A stretch of 64,000 nucleotides of DNA from Megamerina dolium (Eukaryota; Arthropoda; Insecta; Diptera; Megamerinidae), in the NCBI GenBank assembly GCA_963854835.1, contig OY978530.1, forward strand, positions 5,386,501 through 5,450,500, read 5' to 3'. Position numbers and translations under genes: made by a program. How positions within the stretch are numbered: position 1 is the stretch's first letter; each line of letters opens with the position of its first letter. The notes under the pieces are model-generated. The model worked only from the letters and a program-made list of their open reading frames with translations. It had not been told where the DNA came from and did no database searches. Below, piece after piece: positions 44,566 to 55,095 of the stretch.

Positions 44566-45719
44566 ATGGCTTCACCAGAGGACGAGCTGTTTGCTGCAAG
44601 ACTCGTTCCCACCTCTGGTACTCAGAGCGAAATTCCTGCAATGGCGGACAGCACTGCCTCATGCGAAGTAGTGCTGAGAGCCACGGTGGGAAATGTAGTG
44701 GAGGGGATGGCGGAAAATGAGGCTTCTAAAGAAGCCGAGCATTTTGCCACCTCAAAACCAATAGCAGCATCTGTCGTAGCGGATGGAACGGGTCCCAAAA
44801 GACCTAATCCGATGGCTGCGACGGTGTTGAACGAAGGGGACGATGTCACCAGGTCGGCAGGGAAGCCAGTTTGGAGCAGCGTAAAATATCGGGCCGAACA
44901 TCTGATGGTGTGGACGAAGACGCTACTAGTGGAGCGGAATCGTTAGCTTTATCAGGTATAAGCGAAGAGGACGGAGTCTCCAGAGCAGAGCGAATACAGT
45001 TGAAGAAACGGGAGAAGCAGAAGCGAAAGAGACAACGTAAAAAGGGCTTGAAGTCGTCGGAGAAGACCATCAAGCAGCTCTCGGGCCAACTCAGTGGACT
45101 TCTGCAAGATGAGTCGACCTTGGAGATGGAGAACTCGGGGAAGAGGTTCATGGGCGAAAGCTCCGGGGCCACTTTGAAGAGTTCAACGCCTGAGGAGCCT
45201 CATCCGAAGACGACGGAGGGGCCAATTGAGGTGGATGCTGGAAAGGATGGACAACCGTCCATTGAGAATGTTGATAATTCTTCCACGCAGACACCAAAAG
45301 GTGCAAGTGCTCGGAGAGATGGACGGCCAATTATAAAGGCAGTCAGTCGCTCCAAAAGAGGCTCGAGGCCCAAGCCTAACACGGGTAGGGTAGCTCTGGG
45401 AACAACGGGGCAGGGAATTCCGACATCGGGCGGTGATGAGCGGGGTGGACAATCTGGTAAGATTGTTAACCCAGCGAACTCACAGGCCTCGCATGCGGCA
45501 CCTGGGCCGAGCGGTCTTGGAAGAGCGCCTAAACGTCGGGATGACACTTCCAAATGGAGTGTTATCCGCACAGAAGAGTTTGGCGAGGCAGAAAGGGCAG
45601 GTGTCGTACGCACCTTGCTGTGTCCCAGGGTGGACGCGGAGGCCATCAGGATCGCAGGGGGGAGACTGAACTGCGGTCTTGAACAGGCCGTGCTTAAATT
45701 CCAGAAAGATGCAGTATGA
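44566..45719 (+). pseudogene. I/LOA-type ORF1 (Gag-like), frameshifted
   Basis: The first frame MASPEDELFAARLVPTSGT ... runs to about 44944. A frameshift near 44880 moves coding to 44871-45719, with a very basic KKREKQKRKRQRKKGLK stretch, Gly/Pro/Ser-rich low-complexity sequence and a C-terminal folded part (SKWSVIRTEEF, VVRTLLCPRVDAEAIRIAGG). No zinc knuckle is seen in the open part. It probably coats element RNA. ORF2 overlaps its end in another frame. Family assignment rests on position and the ORF2 neighbour. Confidence 0.7.
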
Positions 45720-48700
45720 GGGGTGTGACACGGCTCCTGGCTTGGGGCTAGTGGCAGATTCTGCAAGGAAGAAGCCATTAGGACGGAACCGCCAGGAACC
45801 GCTAAATGTGTGTCAACTCAATATTCACTACAGCAAAGCAGCATCAGCAATGATATTGCGGAGCTTCGATGAGGATGAGCTTGACATTGCACATTTTCAG
45901 GAGCCCTGGATCCTTCATGGAAGGATCAAAGGCCTATCTGCACAAAAGACCACTTTGTTTTATCCACAAACAGAGGGTAAGTTGAGGTCATGCCTTTTAC
46001 TTAGACATGGGATACGTGCGATTCTAATGTCTAACTTGCGCTCACCGGATCTCACAGTAGTGAGAATATTTGACGGTGCGGGATCATTTATGATCGCATC
46101 AGCATACCTTCCATATGATGCTCCAGAGGGACCACCTTCAAGAGAGGTGGAAGCTCTAGTGAGATTCTGTTATGGTAAGGGGGTTGGTCTGATCTTAGGC
46201 TGCGATGACAATGCACACAGTTCTGTGTGGGGCAGCAGCAATGAAAAATATAGAGGAGAGTGTCCACTCGAATTTATAAAAAGATTTGTTCTACAAGTTG
46301 CCAATAGGGGAACAAAACCGATCTTTGTTGACGCACGTCGTTGCGAGGTCATTGTTGTTACGCTGACGAATGTTAAAATTGTTGGATAGGATTTTGGATT
46401 AGAGGGTTGTGGATAGACTAACCATGTCGGACCACAGGGCCATTCAGTTTGGGGTTACGTCCGATAAAAGATATAGGAACGACTGTAGAATGGTAAGGAT
46501 ACCGAAACGAACGGATTGTACAAGGTACTGCGAAGTTCTTGAGGAATTATTGCCAAGGAGGTTTAATAGACCTAGAACAACCGCAGATATTGAGTATCAG
46601 GTGAGGGCTATCAGTTCAGCTATGATCAAAGCATTTGAAGCTTCATGTCCTTTGACGGTTGTAGATGAAGGAGATCCCACTCCATGGTGGAATGGGACCA
46701 TAACGCGTGGGATGACTACAAGCCAAAAAAAAGAGAGCTGAAGAAGACTCTACGAAACTGTAAAAGGAAAACGTGGAGGGAATTCTGCTCAAATATGCAA
46801 GATATGTCCTATGTATATAGATTACAAAGGATCATATCAAAGGACCCAGTGTCAGAGTTGGGATTAATTCGCAAAACGAATGGATGATTTACAGAGACAA
46901 TCGGAGAGTCACTCAAATAGCTGATGGAGGTGCATTTTCCAGAAAGCTTTAGATCGGAAGATCCTTGGGAAGCCTTGCGGGTGGCTCAAACGGGTTCAAA
47001 CAAGAATGAAAGATTGGAAGCTGAAAGGATAGTCACCAGAGATGAAGTGATAAACGCCATTAAGCGTTTCTCTCCATTCAAAACAGCGGGTACAGACGGG
47101 ATATTTTCAGCCCTACTTCGGTGGGTTTCAGAAGCTCTGGTAGACAGGGTTCTGGGAATATTTACTACTTGCCTGGCTATAGGATATATCCCGACTCAAT
47201 GGAGAGAGACTAAGGTTGTCTTTCTTCCAAAGCCGAGAAAAAGGGACTACTCAGAGGCTAAATCTTCCGGCCGGTTAGCTTGACCTCCTTTCTGCTTAAA
47301 TGTATGGACGGAGTACTGGCGGACTACATGGAAAAGGCAACGCTTCTGAGAAAACCACTGAACAGGTGTCAGCACGCATACAGAGCTGGTAAATCCACTG
47401 AAACGGCCCTGCATAAACTCGATCACGTAGCGGAGAGGGAACTGCTTTGTGGAGGGATCTATGTCTACTTTTATGGATATAGAAGGTGCCTTCGATAAGA
47501 TTCGTTTCGATAAGCTAAGGATGGCCCTTGCTACTCGTGAAGTCAGCCCAACCATTATAAGGTGGGTGGACAGCATGCTGCGGAAAAGGGCAATAATCTT
47601 TTAAAATGGGAGATACAAAATCAGAGGTAGGGTAGTCAAAGGGTGTCCACAGGGGAGCGTATTATCGCCCATCCTTTGGAACATCACGGTCGATTCTCTA
47701 CTTCAGCTTCTGGACTCAAAAGGCATACACACCGTCGGGTATGCAGATGACATAGCGGTAACGGGGGGCGGTAAGTTCCTGGACACTATTTATGATACCA
47801 TGAGAGGTGCACTTAAAATGGTTGAAGGATGGTGCACGGAACAAGGTCTCTCTGTAAATGCTAGTAATTCAGAAACAGTACTCTTTGCTAAAAGGAGAAC
47901 TGGGCTAACAATAAACCCTTTTATGCTTTTTGGATCGAACATCAACGTCTCCAAGGAAGTAAAGTATCTAGGCATCATATTGTAAAACAAGCTGACTTGG
48001 AATAGTCACGTCGATGACAAGATCGATGGCAAGCGGGTATTGCATCAGTGTAAGAAAGTGTTCGGTCTCATGTGGGGAATTACTCCCAGAGCAGCGCACT
48101 GGATCTACACAACGATGGTAAGGCCCTTAATAACGTATGCTGCTGTGGTCTGGTGGCCTAAGGTCACCCAAAAGACCGCGAAAAGCAAGTTAGGTAGGGT
48201 GCAAAGAATGGCTTGTATTGGGATTACCGGAGCTGTCCGGATGACCGCAGTCGAAGAATTGGAAGTCTTTCTCGGGCTGCTGCCGTTGGACTTGCATATT
48301 AAGAAGTCAGCGGCATTACCAGCATTACGTGTGAAAACAACCAATAATTGGTATGGATTTGGCACGGATATAGGGCACAGGGGAATCCTGTCACTGTTAT
48401 ATAACAGAGTAAAGGAGGCGCAAATGCCAATGGAAGGAGTGGGCAGGCTGAAGATGACTGGAAAGTCACACAGAACACTCATTGAAGACGCCCTCACACA
48501 TGATGATGTGAGGAGGCACAAATGCCAATGGAAGGAATGGGCAGGCTGAAAATGACTGGAAAGTCACCGAGAACACTCATTGAAGACGGCATCACACATG
48601 ATGATGTGAGGAAAAGGACATCAGTATTTTTACAGATGGTTCATTAATAGATGGCATGGCAGGTTCTGGAATCTTCTCTAAAGAGTTGGGACTGGCATGC

Positions 48701-48998
48701 ACTCTGAATCTGGGAAGATACGCATCGGTCTATCAAGCAGAAATGCTTGGTTTGATGCATGCGCTAGACTATCTACTGGATGGAAAGGTGCAAGGTAAGA
48801 AAATCTTGCTAGCACTCGATAACCAGGCGATGGTCAGGCGGCTGCAACAACCTACGGCATCTTCTAAGTTGGCGCTCGAATGTGTTCGGAAACACATTCG
48901 TGCGCGTAGTAATGAGATTACTCTTATGTGGGTGAAGGGACACATTGGTATAGAACAGAATGAAGCTGCAGACGCCTTGGCTACACAAGGATCTGAAG

Positions 48999-49000
<2 letters not shown>
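45720..49000 (+). pseudogene. I/LOA-type ORF2: endonuclease, RT, RNase H
   Basis: Endonuclease: LNVCQLNIHYSKAASAMILR, FQEPWI, GLILGCDDNAHSSVWG (45679-46389) and TMSDHRAIQFGV. RT: RFSPFKTAGTDGIFSALLRW, CQHAYRAGKSTETALHKL, TFMDIEGAFDKIRFDKL, CPQGSVLSPILWN and GYADDIAVTGGG (about 47740). Thumb region: RPLITYAAVVWWPKVTQKT, GLLPLDLHIKKSAALPAL. RNase H (about 48615-48995): [36 protein letters not shown], giving the full D-E-D-D set. At least five frame changes or stops (about 46389, 46740, 46887, 47283, 48548) make it nonfunctional. Confidence 0.87.
48421..48616 (+). repeat. 98-bp tandem duplication in ORF2
   Basis: CAAATGCCAATGGAAGGA starts at 48421 and again at 48519. The two units differ at a few bases (for example GGAGTGG and GGAATGG). 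98 is not a multiple of 3, so the duplication itself shifts the reading frame before RNase H. Confidence 0.92.

Positions 49001-49086
<86 letters not shown>
48998..49086. repeat. (TA)n microsatellite at the RNase H end
   Basis: A pure TA run begins right after the GSEA codons following the RNase H motif ADALATQ. Confidence 0.95.
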
Positions 49087-49089
<3 letters not shown>

Positions 49090-49529
49090 TACGCCAGCTC
49101 GAGCGCTGGTTCCTCCTGCATTCCCCTCCTTGTCTCCCTCTTACTTGCGTAGGATACGAATAGAGTAGGATAGTTTCATAAATTTGTAGCCTTAGTGGAA
49201 TAATTCAATTGTAGCATATTTTTCATTAATTTGTTAATTCAATTTGCCAATTCTTCTGTACTTCTAAGCCTCTTTTCTTTTGTAAATACTTAACTTTTGT
49301 AAAATCAAATAAACGAAAAGAATAATAAAAGTAGGAATTGTACCACGAGAGGTATATCATCCGAGCCGAACACTCTAGTGTCGGTAATATTACTGTCAAT
49401 TTGACAGTAAGTGTGTAATTCGGTTTTCCTCCTACAACAAGAGTTTTTCGCTGCCCTCTTGTTTACCCTGGCTGGCTGAGCGTTACCCCAGCTGGAAATC
49501 AAAGGCACGCGTTACAGACTGGCAATGCC
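49087..49529. other. Tail of non-LTR B and unrecognised junction
   Basis: 3'-UTR-like sequence reaches an A-rich end near 49310-49330 (AAATCAAATAAACGAAAAG). The stretch 49330-49500, containing GTCAATTTGACAG, is not recognised; it may be a fragment of another LTR. Confidence 0.35.
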
Positions 49530-49539
49530 ATACTAGCCA

Positions 49540-50420
49540 TATTCTTAACAAATTTTTGGTAATAATTTACTAAACCTAGTAATGCCTGAACATCTTTATT
49601 ATTTTTGGCACACGAATATTTTTAACACATTCCACCTTATCAGGGTCTGGTAACGATCCTTCCTCAGTGCATTTATGGCCTAGGTAAATTATCTCTTTTC
49701 GTAAAAACTGGCACTTTTCTGTATTTAACTTCAAGTTATGTTTACGTAAAAGTCCAAATATTCTTCGTAAACACGACTCATGTTGTGCCAAGTTCCGACC
49801 ATAGACGACGATTTCATCTAAGTAGACAAAACAATCTATACCTTGAAGTCGTGTTAGTACATGGTTCATTAGTCTTTGGAAGGTGGCAGGAGCTCCTGTT
49901 AATACATTCTATTAAATTCGTAATGCCCGACACCTGTACTAAAAGCTGTTTTTTCTCTATCTGATTCTTTCAATAACACTTGATGATACCCACTGGTCAA
50001 ATCAAATGTAGTGAAATATCTACAATGACCTAACTGGTCTAATATTTCATCGATGCGGGGAATGGGAACAACTTGTTTAATGGTGGCGTCATTTAATTTC
50101 CTGAAATCTACTACTAGCTTCAATTTTCTTTTACCATCTTCTCCCGCTTTCTTTGGCACCAAAATTATGGGAGAATTCCAGGGCGATGAGCCTGTACTGT
50201 TCTTGGTTGATTGGTGCCTGGCCTGCTTTTATTGGTATTTTGTGTTTTATACCTGTGGTGTGAGACAGTTTGTCGCCTTCCAAGAAATATAAATCGTGGA
50301 ATGACTTAAGTATTCAATCGATGGATCTCTTTTCCTCAATGTTTAAGTTTTCGTCTAGCTTAATTATTTCTAATATTTTGGTAACCCTTTTTTGGCTATT
50401 AGTTTCCTTGATGTTATTTA
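49540..50420 (-). pseudogene. Gypsy reverse transcriptase, frameshifted
   Basis: Minus-strand frames: QAPINQEQYR-like start, LKLVVDFRKLNDATIKQVVP, YFTTFDLTSGYHQVLLKESD (first catalytic Asp) and REKTAFSTGVGHYEFNRM (50162-49899). Then FQRLMNHVLTRLQGIDCFVY, LDEIVVYGRNLAQHESCLRR and KEIIYLGHKCTEEGSLPDP (49869-49576). The catalytic box reads YLDE, with the last Asp changed to Glu. Frameshifts near 49890 and 50160 and loss of everything downstream mean it is dead. Confidence 0.87.
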
Positions 50421-51332
50421 TTTTAGAGCTATGTCGTATTCTTCGTGTTCTGAATGATTAAATTTAATTACATTGATTTTAACCATATTATTTACAATAT
50501 ATGAATCTACATTCTTATTGAGAATTGGGACATAAACTGTGTTGTCCGTCACACTGCCCAATGTCTCACCTAAATACACTCCAGGAGATACTTCCTGTTT
50601 CTCTACTATAATTGTTGCAAAATTCGTATTTACTTTAATAGGGACTATCTTCATAGTTCTCCCAGGTACTACAACCTCACTGGTGTGTAGTATTCTATTA
50701 CCCTCGTACAACGGTTTGAGAGGTAAAGTCAACAAATGCTGTTTTCGTTCACCGAAGAAAATCAGCTTCTTTTTCATAGTATTTATAACCGATCGGTTCC
50801 ATAAATTGTCTCTACCTAGAATACCATCAGCAGGTATCCCTCTCTCTTCAGAGATTAAGTATAGTTCTAAAATCAAATATTTAGTCCTATCGTGTTGGAC
50901 TGCTGCTGACCCTAATGTGGTGACAAATCCTCCGAATGCACCACTGACATTTTTCCTTAAATGTCGCTTCTTGCTAACAGATTCATTAATTACTGATGAC
51001 TTTATTAAACTGGTATCTGCCACAGACTCTACAAGTAAAATGAGTTTTCCATTTTTTGCTTCCTCACACGAAAACTCAATGAACACATAATCTACATCAG
51101 AGACTCCCAAACAGTAGCCATGTTTGTTATTACTGGATGGAAAAGATGGTTCAACAATTCCTCTGGACGCTTGATTACCAACTTCCGCCAACTTGGAGGG
51201 TGTGCCAACAATCTCTAAGAACGCATGACTGACATCTTCCATTTCAACTAGCCTACTTTTAGCAAAATTTTGGGGTTCCCGGTTTATTGGCCGTACCTGG
51301 GCTCCCCGTAGTTTTCCTGAGTTTTTTCCCAC
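50418..51332 (-). pseudogene. Gypsy protease region
   Basis: 304 open codons on the minus strand. The stretch GKLILLVESVADTSLIKSSV occupies the retropepsin active-site position but lacks the expected Asp-Thr/Ser-Gly triad (it reads Glu-Ser-Val). GIPADGILGRDNLWNRSVIN is the second conserved block. The rest (IVPIKVN, GVYLGETLGSVTDNTVYVPI) is the protease-RT linker. A frameshift just upstream separates it from the zinc knuckle. Confidence 0.8.
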
Positions 51333-51339
51333 TCTTTGT

Positions 51340-52553
51340 GTTTATAACAGTCGGCGATCCTGTGTCCCAGCTTCTTACAGAAAAAACATTTAGTCTCAGA
51401 ATTTCCGCGATTCGGCCTTTGCTTTCTTGACCTCCCTTATTAGGTGCAGGTGTATGGTTGCCTTTCCTTGTAACCTGTTGTTGATAAAAGATGTGCATGA
51501 CAAATTGAACTCATGTCCGTATTTTTTATACTTTATGCATGTTAGGGCATGTTTTTCTAGCTCTCTCTCTCTAGCTCTTTTAACAACGCTTGGTCTCCGA
51601 TCCCACTGTAACTATTCTTAATACACTGTATATATTGATTTTAAATTACCTCATCTTTTTGCAAAAATACATATATCTTCCTGAGGTAGTTGACGTGCGA
51701 CTTGTATTTGATGCGTGAGCGGTTCCATTCGAACGGTCTTCAATTATGTGTTTCGCAGAAGTGTATACAATTCTTCTATATTAGCGCATTTCTTACTTAG
51801 GACCAAGTTATAAGCATCAACATATAGTCGCTGTTTTATAAAAGCTATGAAATCTTCCAACAGTCGGGTTTTATCGCTTTTCCTGCTAGTTCGCACCCAG
51901 GAATGAACTGGTGTGCTTCGGTCCTCAAATCTTTAGACTCCGCTCCAGTGAGTACTGGGACTAGTCTACTGATGGTTTGTGCAATTTCGTCAATACGCAT
52001 TTTTTACTTTAATTCAGGTTGTACTTCTGGTTGTGGTTTTCGTACCGGTGTACGGCGAAGGAGAGGTGTCTCCTGTGCTAGACAGCATTCTCTTTCGAGA
52101 TCCCTCTCTTTTGCCTTAGCTGCTCAGAGTCAACAGAGGTTCTAAACCTTTTCTCTATAAATTCTTCTGAAATGCCCTTTTCTTTTAGTAAATCTTCTGC
52201 TTCCTTATTTCTATTAAGAGTCTTAGTAATCTATACTTCTAGCTGTTCCGCGTCGGATCCCTGTTTTGCTATCTGAGTTCGCAGAGCCCTAATTTGTGTC
52301 TCTGCTGCCTCTAAATGGTTTTTTTGTTTTTAGGCTGCTTCAGCCTGGCTTGTCAATAGATCGTTTAACTCGTATAACGTGGCGTCTGATTCCTTTCTTG
52401 GATTTAGTACCTTTCCTTGCTGTATTTTCGATTGTATGAGCTGGAATTACTCGTATGTGCTGTGTTGCTTAATCAAGCTCCACACGAAGTCGATTGACTC
52501 GGTTATTGCAACGTCTAGTTTTCTTGCTATAGCTTCATAGGTTTTAGCGTCCA
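51340..52553 (-). pseudogene. Gypsy Gag, with CCHC knuckle
   Basis: From an ATG at 52553 the minus strand reads MDAKTYEAIARKLDVAITES and IDFVWSLIKQHS. After stops it continues with GKVLNPRKESDATLYELNDL and AETQIRALRTQIAKQGSDAE, a coiled coil. The end has the knuckle CFFCKKLGHRIADC (about 51390-51350). Stops and shifts are frequent between 51500 and 52450. The start codon lies 96 bases after the primer-binding site. Confidence 0.75.
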
Positions 52554-52648
52554 TTTGACTTTTGGGTCAAACCCACACTATAATTAGGTCCTATACTACG
52601 TTAAACGCTGAACGTAAAATACCTTGTATATATAAGATATTTCGCAGT

Positions 52649-52666
52649 ATCCTACCGGCTGCGCCA
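52649..52666 (-). other. Primer-binding site, tRNA-Ser type
   Basis: The plus strand reads ATCCTACCGGCTGCGCCA, the same as a fly tRNA-Ser 3' end with CCA, so the minus strand is complementary to it. It is 3 bases from the LTR. This fixes the element's orientation. Confidence 0.85.
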
Positions 52667-52669
52667 AAA

Positions 52670-53611
52670 TGTTGTGTACTATTTTTCCACACCACTCACT
52701 ATGTACCTAACGGCTAGACTCAAGGATGTAACACACGAGATTCACACCAAGACTTAAGCTCCTAAATATCCTTCGAGACTATCACACTAGTTAGCTGAAA
52801 TAAAACAATTATACTTTATCAATGATACTTGCGGTTTTGGGTATTCGCTTTATTGTTGGTGTTACCTTCGATTTTGCACTTTTACACTAATATGGAGGGC
52901 CTATTTCTTAAACACTAGCACTTCGGTGCGAGACTCACAACTGAAAGCGACTGCCTTCACTAAGCCGGCAGCTTATATACCATTTTTCTAATACACGTAT
53001 CAATCTACCCACATACCAACATATAACATACAATAATATATTCACACCACATGTGTGTATGTATGTATGTACATGATCGATTCACTCCACATGTGTGTAT
53101 GTACCCATTATGTGAGATAGCAGTTTTTCGATATTCACACACATGAATAGTCCACATGAGTTTAGTTATCATGGAATGTCTAGACATGTATGCTGACACA
53201 GATATGCTTGCGTAAGTGCAGAACTACGAATTGTGTGGGAAAGTGCTTTGTCAGCATTTTCACACCCAACTGCAACTCAGTTGGCTCAATGTTCTGGCAT
53301 TCCACAATTATAAGTAATATTAATATGGATTGTGTATATCACAACTTCGAGCAATGTTGGTATGTGTATGGATAAACATGTATTTCACAATTTCGGGAAA
53401 TATATGTCGAGGCAAAATATGCATATGTGAATATTTCATATTTTGGCTCGCAACATCCCTCCCTTCTCTCAGGAAGAAAAAATTATCATTATGAAATAAT
53501 AATAATTTTTTCTTATAAGGAAAAAGTTAAAATTATGCTTATTTTGTAAAATTAAGAACAATTCAAATCCTATGAAACTTATGTGGAATAAAATTCGAAG
53601 TGTTATATACA
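52670..53611 (-). repeat. 5' LTR (copy B) of the minus-strand gypsy element
   Basis: The plus strand runs from TGTTGTGTACT to TATATACA. On the minus strand it has a TATATAAG promoter box near 52975, TCAGTTGTGAG initiator and AATAAA. It matches copy A at 43610-44562. Confidence 0.9.
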
Positions 53612-54195
53612 TATATAGTTACTGGTAATTCAACGATTATGGTGCCTACGATGACGATGTTCTTCTTGCTGGTTGTTGTCTGCTGTACTTAGCTTTTTTA
53701 ATAGTTTTGTTGCAGCTTTTGTTATTGAAGTCTAGTGATGAAAACAGTAACAGTATCAAAGTTCGGTTTCTGTTTCGGCAATGAGAGCGAAATTATTTAC
53801 ATTGGGTTGACCTTCTGGCTGTTTTGTCATGGAAGAGTTATCTGGATTATTATTGTGGTTTTAAGTGCAAGTTGTTTTGGTGTGCTTGTGGGTTGATGCT
53901 GGTGTCTAATGCGTCCAATGATTTGATTCGAAAGAAAAGTTTTATTGTTATTGGTTGTAAATATTATTGTTTATAAGTTTGTTATGGGTACTCGCTGTAG
54001 TTGGTCTGCTTTGTGTTCTGCTCTGGGTTTATTTGTTCTTTACTGTCTCAAAGATAGTTTTGTTGTTAAAGCTGTTGATGTTACTGCGTTGGAATCTCTC
54101 GAAATTTCACTGTATGAGTTGATTTTGGATTCTCGTAGACATACTGATGCTCTCTTGTGTTTGTAGGGGAATCACCAGATTCTTTTTCAATAATA
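53612..54195. other. No recognisable gene
   Basis: TG/TGTT-rich sequence with an open frame at 53945-54166 that has no domain; probably noncoding. Confidence 0.45.
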
Positions 54196-54336
54196 GATCT
54201 CTTACATCTACTATATATATTATAACTACTATATCTTATTTAGTTAATTTTTTATGTTAAGATCTTACATCTACTATATATATTATAACTACTATATCTA
54301 CTATATCACTTATTTAGTTAATTTTTTATGTTAAGA
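54196..54336 (+). repeat. Tandem duplication, about 70-bp unit
   Basis: TCTTACATCTACTATATATA ... TTAGTTAATTTTTTATGTTAAGA occurs twice in a row, starting near 54199 and 54266, the second copy with an extra CTACTATATCA. Confidence 0.9.
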
Positions 54337-55095
54337 TTTACATATATTCTTATATACCACATAAACATAATTTTTTCGCAATATTCATTTATAATCTATA
54401 ATTAATTTTTTAAAAGGTATTAAAGATGCATTGTTGTTTGGTAAAAAAGTATAGTGACAATATTGCATTTTCTTTTCATAGTTGCAATGACTTCCACTAG
54501 GTGGTACGATTTTTAATATTATGTTTTTGTGTTTTTATTTTATTTAATTTTATTTTTTTGTTTGTTTTGTATTCAACCTAGCTAACCTATTGCCTATTTA
54601 TCATATTCCTTCAGATAAATCCTAACGTGTTCTTATTATACTGCATCTACTCTCTATTTCTAACCCTCTAGTTGTAATTTTCCTTAAGATATTGTATTAT
54701 TTTTGGATGCATCCTCTATACTTAGCCCGCCCAGTGCACATGAGTATCCACACACCGAATTACAATTCAACGTTCTGTCAGTGAATGACAACGAATGGTC
54801 GTGAGAACGCGAAACGGGTGGCGTATAAGCCGAAACGACAAAAGCACGTTTAACTAAATATGAGAAGCCGCCAGCAACTTTTAATTAAGGAGAGGAGTAC
54901 CATTCTCGATAAGAATTAAAAAAAAATGTTGATCTTGAGTGGTGGCCAGTTGAATGACTAATTGTCTGGTTCCCAAATGGATACGATGTAATATATATGT
55001 AATATGTAAAGGAAAAAGAAAACAGTGTTGTGAACGGCCTTGTTTAAAGCAACAAATAGGAACACGAGTTTATATGATGGGCAATTTGGGTGTTG
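54337..55095. other. No recognisable gene
   Basis: AT-rich spacer; open frames leading into the transposase are not supported by family similarity before 55209. Confidence 0.45.

Larger units (their letters stand above)
44566..49160 (+). mobile_element. I/LOA-type non-LTR retrotransposon B, broken
   Basis: Plus-strand element with ORF1 (44566-45719) and ORF2 (endonuclease, RT and RNase H, about 45700-49000) that begins directly after the LTR at 43610-44562. It has several frameshifts, a 98-bp tandem duplication and an (AT)n run within the RNase H end. A second, more decayed ORF1 of the same family is at 63085-64000. Confidence 0.85.
49530..53611 (-). mobile_element. Gypsy-type LTR element lacking RNase H and integrase
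   Basis: Minus strand: 5' LTR (52670-53611), tRNA-Ser binding site, Gag, zinc knuckle, protease, RT, then truncation near 49530. The RNase H and integrase are missing. The LTR copy A at 43610-44562 could be its separated 3' LTR, with the intervening pol lost and non-LTR B inserted, but no target duplication confirms this. Confidence 0.82.

Noticed and set aside
45200..45778. Minus-strand 192-aa ORF
   Set aside because: Antisense shadow of GC-rich, low-complexity ORF1 sequence of non-LTR element B; no domain of its own.
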